IMG/VR virus record: IMGVR_UViG_3300044633_002029 | Coordinates: 1 to 20,560 of that record | Length of the DNA stretch: 20,560 bases | From: a virus | Strand: one strand, 5' to 3' | Part shown: piece by piece, positions 16,493-20,560 of the stretch | How positions within the stretch are numbered: position 1 is the first letter of the stretch | Layout of the letters: each line of letters starts with the position of its first letter | The notes under the pieces: model-generated | The model's input: only the letters and a program-made list of their open reading frames with translations | Told to the model about the DNA's origin: nothing | Database searches by the model: none | Translations under genes and position numbers: made by a program

Positions 16493-17222
16493 AATAGAAT
16501 TCTATTCTGATGTATACGGATTAGCTGATGCTGTTCCTATTGTTAGGCCATCTAGCGAGTTACCTAATTGGGTATCATTAGCTAGAATGGATTACAAGCA
16601 ACAACCTAAAAATGCGTCGCATATATATAGATGCCCGGGTATTTTTGATCTGTTTAATTACGGATTTATAATTCCAGCATGGCATGATATAACGTTAACG
16701 CCAACTACTAATAATTTTAAATGGGAAATTCCAGATGATCGATTAATAGATCTTATGGGATCAACTTATGTTGCTGAGGCACATGATTCATCTACAATTG
16801 GTAAACACTTACCGAGACCACATTGGACTCACCCGTGTGTACTAAAGATTAATACACCATGGAATGTGTTAGCTCCAAAAGGTGTTAAATTTTTAATGAC
16901 TGCGGTACCTTATCCAGATAGTTACGAGTTTCAAGCAGTATCTGGTATATTAGATCCTGCAATTAGTACTAGTATTAATATCCAATTAAACTGGAATATT
17001 AATGCTTCGTATACTATCAAAGCAGGCACACCATTAGCACACTTAATACCATTAACTGAGAAAAAATACGATTTTGTAGTACGTGACAAAAATGAAAATG
17101 ACGAAAAATGGTCACTTAAACGAAAATACTTAAATGGCATGTCTTACATTATAAATCGAGCTAGATTAAAATCTGCATACGAACAACAAATTAAAAAACC
17201 GTTCTTTCAATTCTGGAAATAA
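16485..17222 (+). CDS. DUF6065-like protein of unknown function
   Basis: A 245-residue protein overlapping the oxygenase gene by 8 bases. The pattern resembles a family of phage and bacterial proteins that I associate with DUF6065 (from memory): an N-terminal 'LPNWVSLARM', then 'IYRCPGIFDLFNYGFIIPAW' (about residues 47-66), a central 'FKWEIPDD', 'LKINTPWNVLAPKGVKFLM' (about 119-137), and a C-terminal 'IKAGTPLAHLIPLTEKKY'. The alternation suggests an all-beta fold without signal peptide or membrane segments. No catalytic motif is evident. It lies in an overlapping array with an oxygenase and a methyltransferase fusion, which suggests a shared pathway, but no reaction can be assigned. Confidence 0.65.
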   Translation: MTKIEFYSDVYGLADAVPIVRPSSELPNWVSLARMDYKQQPKNASHIYRCPGIFDLFNYGFIIPAWHDITLTPTTNNFKWEIPDDRLIDLMGSTYVAEAHDSSTIGKHLPRPHWTHPCVLKINTPWNVLAPKGVKFLMTAVPYPDSYEFQAVSGILDPAISTSINIQLNWNINASYTIKAGTPLAHLIPLTEKKYDFVVRDKNENDEKWSLKRKYLNGMSYIINRARLKSAYEQQIKKPFFQFWK

Positions 17223-17226
17223 TTAA

Positions 17227-18258
17227 ATGGATTACTCATTACTGTTTAAAGACCTCTCATTTGTGTTAATGATTGGGTTTATTATGATCAGTGCAGGGTT
17301 AGCAAAAGAATTTAAATTATTTGCACCCGCAGTTTCATTGATAAAAAATACTGTTAAAAATAACAGAATAATAATTATACTAATAAGTGCAGTCGGTGGT
17401 ATATTACCAATCGAAGGTCGTGTAGTAGTTTCTGCAGGTTTCCTTGATTCAGTATCACTACCGACTAAGAACAGAGAAAAACTAGGTATTATCGACTTTA
17501 TGTCAACTCATCATTATTACTTATGGTCGCCACTTGAAAAAACTGTTATCTTACCAATGGCAGCTTTTGGTTTGTCATATGTAGACTGGCTTACTTATGT
17601 TTTACCTATCCTGTTAGTTAGTCTTGTTTACATTAGTTGGTATATTTGTACTAACATACACGATGCTGATATTTACATACCTAATGTGAGTTTTAACCTT
17701 TGGGAGTTGTTATATCAATCATTTCCAATGTTTGTTGCTATTGGATTATACATTTACGGTACTGATAAATTAATTTGCTTTGGCGCGTTAGCATCATACT
17801 ATGTTATTATCACTCGATATGTTAATATCTTAAAATATATCAACTGGAATTTAATTATAATTGTTGCAAGCGTGATTATCTTAAGCAATTATATAAAACT
17901 GCATAGCGGAGAACTAGAAATGTTTATCAAGTCAACTTCGTACAATATGGATACAATATATGGATTTATTGGAATTTCAGTAGGTGCATTTATGTTTAGC
18001 TTTATTACAGGTAGCAGTGGTAAATTTATTGCACTTGCGATTGTGCTATCTCAACTTTTTGGCCATGAGTACTTCTTATGGTTTTTTACACTAGAATACG
18101 CTGCGTATTTAATCAGTCCTACTCATAAATGCGTTGCAGTCGGTAATCAGTATTTTGGAACTACACTATCAACCTATTACAAAGCCCTTATTACATGGGG
18201 TGTATTATTAACATTAACTACAGGAATTTTAACTTATTATGAGATATTTAATTTTTAG
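17227..18258 (+). CDS. polytopic inner-membrane protein, DUF401-like permease
   Basis: A 343-residue hydrophobic protein with about nine to eleven membrane segments (for example residues 8-24, 47-66, 122-141, 163-178, 181-198, 207-221, 244-262, 284-298, 319-337). Two re-entrant-type motifs recall the DUF401 family, which belongs to the ion-transporter/ArsB-NhaD-like superfamily: 'GGILPIEGRVVVSAG' (57-71; family form is like LLPMPGGALxSAP) and 'LISPTHKCVAVGNQYF' (295-310), plus 'FITGSSGKFIAL' (259-270). The length is slightly short for the family. The substrate is unknown. It starts 4 bases after the previous stop and overlaps the outer-membrane receptor gene by 20 bases, so the two are almost certainly co-expressed. 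Together they would span both membranes of a Gram-negative host (inference). No strong Shine-Dalgarno site is seen. Confidence 0.7.
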   Translation: MDYSLLFKDLSFVLMIGFIMISAGLAKEFKLFAPAVSLIKNTVKNNRIIIILISAVGGILPIEGRVVVSAGFLDSVSLPTKNREKLGIIDFMSTHHYYLWSPLEKTVILPMAAFGLSYVDWLTYVLPILLVSLVYISWYICTNIHDADIYIPNVSFNLWELLYQSFPMFVAIGLYIYGTDKLICFGALASYYVIITRYVNILKYINWNLIIIVASVIILSNYIKLHSGELEMFIKSTSYNMDTIYGFIGISVGAFMFSFITGSSGKFIALAIVLSQLFGHEYFLWFFTLEYAAYLISPTHKCVAVGNQYFGTTLSTYYKALITWGVLLTLTTGILTYYEIFNF

Positions 18259-19999
18259 TATATCATTATTACTGTCATTTCCATGCTTTTCAGAAATAGA
18301 AATTGACATTACAGAAGGTATTGAACTACTAACCTCTACAGTTAACGGTACTAACTATGAAGTTCAACAACAGTTAACTCCATCTACATTTGCTAGTTCA
18401 ACTCCAATACAACAAACTTCTCCCGGTTTGAAAAGTCCATACATTGGTGCATTTACTGGAAACCAAGTTGATCAAACTATTAACGGAATTAGAATGAATA
18501 ATTCGTTATTCCGCTCTGGTCCTAATCAGTATTACAGTTGGGTACCAGATGCATTTACTAAGTCAGTAGGTGTATCAGACGGTGGTAACATTGGCGGTAC
18601 TATTAATCGTGAGATAGGAGTTGACTCTTCACACGTTGGCGGTACATTTGATTCTGCATTAGGATGGATACAATCTGCATCATATAAAACTAGCAAATAC
18701 GGCATTGGATTTAGTGGTACTGATTATGGTAATGTAGAAACTGCAGATGGTACAATTCCACATAGCTCTTATAATAATAAAGCTGCAATTGGAGAATACA
18801 ACTGGAATGATAATAATCGATCAGTATTTGTGTTTTCTAATTCAGGCGACTTAGATCGTACAGATAAATGGAATGGCGGGTACCGAATTTCAGGATTACA
18901 AAAACCTACCCCATATACATGGTTAGACCAATCTTATTACAATTTCAATCACACTATGAGTTATGATAAATTTCATTTAACTACAGGTTATCAAAAATTT
19001 AGTGAAGAAATATTAGATGGCACTAAATTTATTAATACTGATCTAAATCAATACACAGTTAACGGTGATTATTTCTTAACTAATAACCTTAGTTTGTATT
19101 CTGCAAATACAGTTGAAGACATTACATATGATAACGGAGTTGCACAATCAGCAACTAATAAAAATCCTCAAATTTCAAATGATCTGTACACTACTACAAA
19201 GCAAGGTGTTCGATGGAAGCGCAATGGACTAATTAACACAACAATAAGCGGCGGGGCTAAAGAAGTTCAAGCAACTGATGTTTTAAGTTTTGTAGATCCA
19301 GAAGGGTCTGTTATTTTTGATCACAATGGGTACTTTGCAAGTTTTGACAGCAGTGTAAATGCTCCATCTTATGCAAACTTAAAACAATCGCAAACTACTG
19401 GTAGAGGAAAAAGTATTGCAAATCCTAATTTAACTGAAGAACGCGCAAATACATTTAAAATTGGATATTCTCTTAATGGTTTATATATTGATGTGTATAG
19501 AAAACTAGTAGACAATGTAATTAATTCTAAAACTGTTGCTAAAAATACATATATGCCAGTTAACTTTGGTACTGCTACAGTTAATGGCGGGACTATTGGA
19601 TATACTAACTCATCGTTGTTTAATACGCTATTTGGTATCAATACACGACTTAATGTTACGGATAGCTCTATTTCTAAACTAACTGGCGGATACGAACCAA
19701 TCACTAAAGTATCTCCATTTACTGGGTTTATTAGAGTGAACTATAACAAAGTTTGGAGTGAGTTTAGTTACCAAGCACCTGATCATGATATGTCTGTTGC
19801 CGACCTAGATGATGTTAGAACATATCAGTATGCAAAAGGTTATAAATTAGTTAACATTGGGTATACTGATAATGTCTTCAAGCAATTTGAATATACAGTA
19901 GGTATTAACAATTTATTAGATAACAATGGACGAATTTTAGGTTCATCAGTAAATGTTCCTGAAAGAAGTGCAGTATTAAAAGTAAGATATAACTTCTAA
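18239..19999 (+). CDS. TonB-dependent-receptor-like outer-membrane protein
   Basis: A 586-residue protein. Residues 1-18 form a signal peptide (MRY, hydrophobic core, then 'CFS' before E19). Residues about 45-128 are a plug domain: 'GLKSPYIGAFTGNQVDQTIN' (63-82), 'GIRMNNSLFRSGPNQYYSW' (83-101) and 'GGNIGGTINREI' (115-126), matching the TonB-dependent receptor plug pattern. The barrel follows, with the family's 'NPNLTEERANTFKIGYSLNG' segment, 'FASFDSSVNAPSYANL' (the 'gFRaPtl' region), and a C-terminal 'GINNLLDN...VPERSAVLKVRYNF' ending in Phe, as needed for outer-membrane insertion. In the family such proteins import siderophores, vitamins or glycans using TonB. Differences here are the small size (families are mostly 650-800), the short plug and no clear TonB box. 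Base composition is like its neighbours. It overlaps the DUF401-like gene by 20 bases. Confidence 0.85.
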   Translation: MRYLIFSISLLLSFPCFSEIEIDITEGIELLTSTVNGTNYEVQQQLTPSTFASSTPIQQTSPGLKSPYIGAFTGNQVDQTINGIRMNNSLFRSGPNQYYSWVPDAFTKSVGVSDGGNIGGTINREIGVDSSHVGGTFDSALGWIQSASYKTSKYGIGFSGTDYGNVETADGTIPHSSYNNKAAIGEYNWNDNNRSVFVFSNSGDLDRTDKWNGGYRISGLQKPTPYTWLDQSYYNFNHTMSYDKFHLTTGYQKFSEEILDGTKFINTDLNQYTVNGDYFLTNNLSLYSANTVEDITYDNGVAQSATNKNPQISNDLYTTTKQGVRWKRNGLINTTISGGAKEVQATDVLSFVDPEGSVIFDHNGYFASFDSSVNAPSYANLKQSQTTGRGKSIANPNLTEERANTFKIGYSLNGLYIDVYRKLVDNVINSKTVAKNTYMPVNFGTATVNGGTIGYTNSSLFNTLFGINTRLNVTDSSISKLTGGYEPITKVSPFTGFIRVNYNKVWSEFSYQAPDHDMSVADLDDVRTYQYAKGYKLVNIGYTDNVFKQFEYTVGINNLLDNNGRILGSSVNVPERSAVLKVRYNF

Positions 20000-20007
20000 A
20001 TAATTTA

Positions 20008-20041
20008 ATCCTCATTTTACGATAAATATTAGAATGAGGAT
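20008..20041 (+). promoter_or_regulatory. hairpin enclosing a late-promoter-like site and covering the next gene's ribosome site
   Basis: Perfect 9-base arms, ATCCTCATT at 20008-20016 and AATGAGGAT at 20033-20041, enclose a 16-base loop. The 3' arm contains GAGGA (20036-20040), the ribosome site for the ATG at 20047. The loop contains GATAAATA. In read-through RNA the ribosome site would be paired. RNA started at the late promoter would lack the 5' arm and leave it free. There is no U-run after the stem, so it is not a good factor-independent terminator, though termination after the cassette remains possible. Confidence 0.65.
20021..20028 (+). promoter_or_regulatory. T4-type late promoter-like octamer
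   Basis: GATAAATA matches the T4 late consensus TATAAATA at 7 of 8 positions, the best of the three sites, and lies 18 bases before the ATG at 20047. It marks the return to virion genes after the cassette. Confidence 0.6.
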
Positions 20042-20046
20042 CAATT

Positions 20047-20406
20047 ATGTCACGATTAATTATTAAAACAGGTACACTTCCAAACGATAAAAGCGGCGAT
20101 AGTTTATTCGCTGCTTTTAACAAAGTTAATGCTAACTTTACGGAATTGTATTCTATCACCGGCGGTACAACTGCCAATCTCAAAGAACTTATACAAGATA
20201 CAATAGCAGAAATGATAGCCAACGGTACTCTGTTTGGCTTATCTGCTAATTATGACGACCCAAATAACGCACTTGATTTATATAATACATCTGCAACTGT
20301 AGATAACGGTTTTGCATCTACAATATTTGAGGATCTAATTTTTGACGGCGGTAACGCTACTACAGATACATTTACAGATATGCTAATCAACGGAGGAGCC
20401 GCATAA
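20047..20406 (+). CDS. short phage structural protein (fibre/baseplate-associated)
   Basis: A 119-residue protein whose N-terminus, 'IKTGTLPNDKSGDSLFAAFN' followed by 'KVNANFTELYS', is a motif recurrent at the start of fibre and baseplate proteins of T4-like marine phages ('GDSLRTAFxKVNxNFTELY' type). The remainder is acidic, with a repeat-like tail: 'STIFEDLIFDGGNA' and 'DTFTDMLINGGAA'. The ribosome site GAGGA lies 6 bases before the ATG and within the 3' arm of a hairpin. It overlaps the next gene by one base (TAATG). Function is inferred from the motif and position only. Confidence 0.75.
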   Translation: MSRLIIKTGTLPNDKSGDSLFAAFNKVNANFTELYSITGGTTANLKELIQDTIAEMIANGTLFGLSANYDDPNNALDLYNTSATVDNGFASTIFEDLIFDGGNATTDTFTDMLINGGAA

Positions 20407-20560
20407 TGGCAAATAAAATACAAATAAGAAGGGATACTACTACAAACTGGACGGCAGTAAATCCTATTCTAAGCGAAGGCGAACTTGGCTTAGATACTAC
20501 ATTAGACAAAATTAAAATTGGCAACGGCACATCAACTTGGTCTGCATTATCATTCTTTGT
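20406..20560 (+). CDS. tail fibre protein with Mtd_N-like N-terminus, 3' partial
   Basis: The first 51 residues of a gene running off the right edge, starting on the previous stop codon and preceded by GGAGG. The visible part, 'KIQIRRDTTTNWTAVNPILS' then 'EGELGLDTTLDKIKIGNGTS', matches the N-terminal docking domain common in phage fibres (Mtd_N type, named after the major tropism determinant). In known cases this domain anchors the fibre or sets up trimerisation. The receptor-binding part is not in the window, so the size and specificity are unknown. Confidence 0.8.
   Translation, partial: MANKIQIRRDTTTNWTAVNPILSEGELGLDTTLDKIKIGNGTSTWSALSFF

Noticed and set aside
14274-19999. Bacterial chromosome fragment joined artificially to phage DNA
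   Set aside because: Gene spacing is phage-like, the same strand is kept, base composition and codon choice look the same as in the fibre genes, and U32-like, 2OG-oxygenase and DUF6065-like genes fit a marine phage. An assembly artefact can only be excluded with reads.
20008-20041. Simple intrinsic terminator after the receptor gene
   Set aside because: The stem is only moderately GC-rich and is followed by CAATT rather than a U-run. The regulatory reading fits better, although some termination is not excluded.

Overview
The window is a stretch of an AT-rich, tightly packed, entirely plus-strand tailed-phage genome, or a metagenomic contig of one. It looks like a marine or aquatic T4-like myovirus. 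The reasons are: large repeat-built tail-fibre/adhesin genes, a tail assembly chaperone, an S74-type fibre chaperone domain, a 'RPSSPVQGQVIYNTDTG' fibre module, and sites resembling the T4 late promoter (TATAAATA) just upstream of three genes. The host must be Gram-negative if the outer-membrane protein encoded here is used in the host. No tRNA, rRNA, CRISPR array, insertion sequence or integrase was seen, and no gene-free stretch is longer than about 55 bases.

Layout. (1) 2-6451, adhesin module: a left-truncated protein of LamG/concanavalin-A-like repeats, a tail assembly chaperone, an 80-residue mini-fibre, a 129-residue beta-rich protein, and a 1034-residue protein with one fibronectin-III and four LamG domains. 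(2) 6503-14266, fibre module: a 1379-residue fibre of repeated modules ending in a Peptidase S74 (endosialidase-type) chaperone domain, two tandem paralogous adhesins, an unrecognised coiled-coil protein, and a protein whose C-terminal half resembles DUF4376-type fibre-assembly proteins. (3) 14274-19999, a non-structural cassette of five overlapping or closely abutting genes: a peptidase-U32-like/SAM-methyltransferase fusion, a 2OG-Fe(II) oxygenase, a DUF6065-like protein, a DUF401-like polytopic membrane protein, and a TonB-dependent-receptor-like outer-membrane protein with a signal peptide. (4) 20047-end: return to virion genes (a short structural protein and the start of a fibre with an Mtd_N-like domain).

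The most remarkable part is region 3. A phage late region appears to carry a complete small-molecule uptake route (an outer-membrane TonB-dependent receptor overlapping an inner-membrane permease-like gene), preceded by three enzyme-like genes. Unlike the structural genes, these five genes have no strong Shine-Dalgarno sequences and seem to rely on translational coupling. The cassette ends at a hairpin whose loop contains a late-promoter-like octamer and whose 3' arm covers the ribosome binding site of the next gene. That arrangement is known from T4, where it makes translation depend on the late promoter. The cassette could serve nutrient uptake during infection or receptor masking/superinfection exclusion; the sequence alone does not decide.
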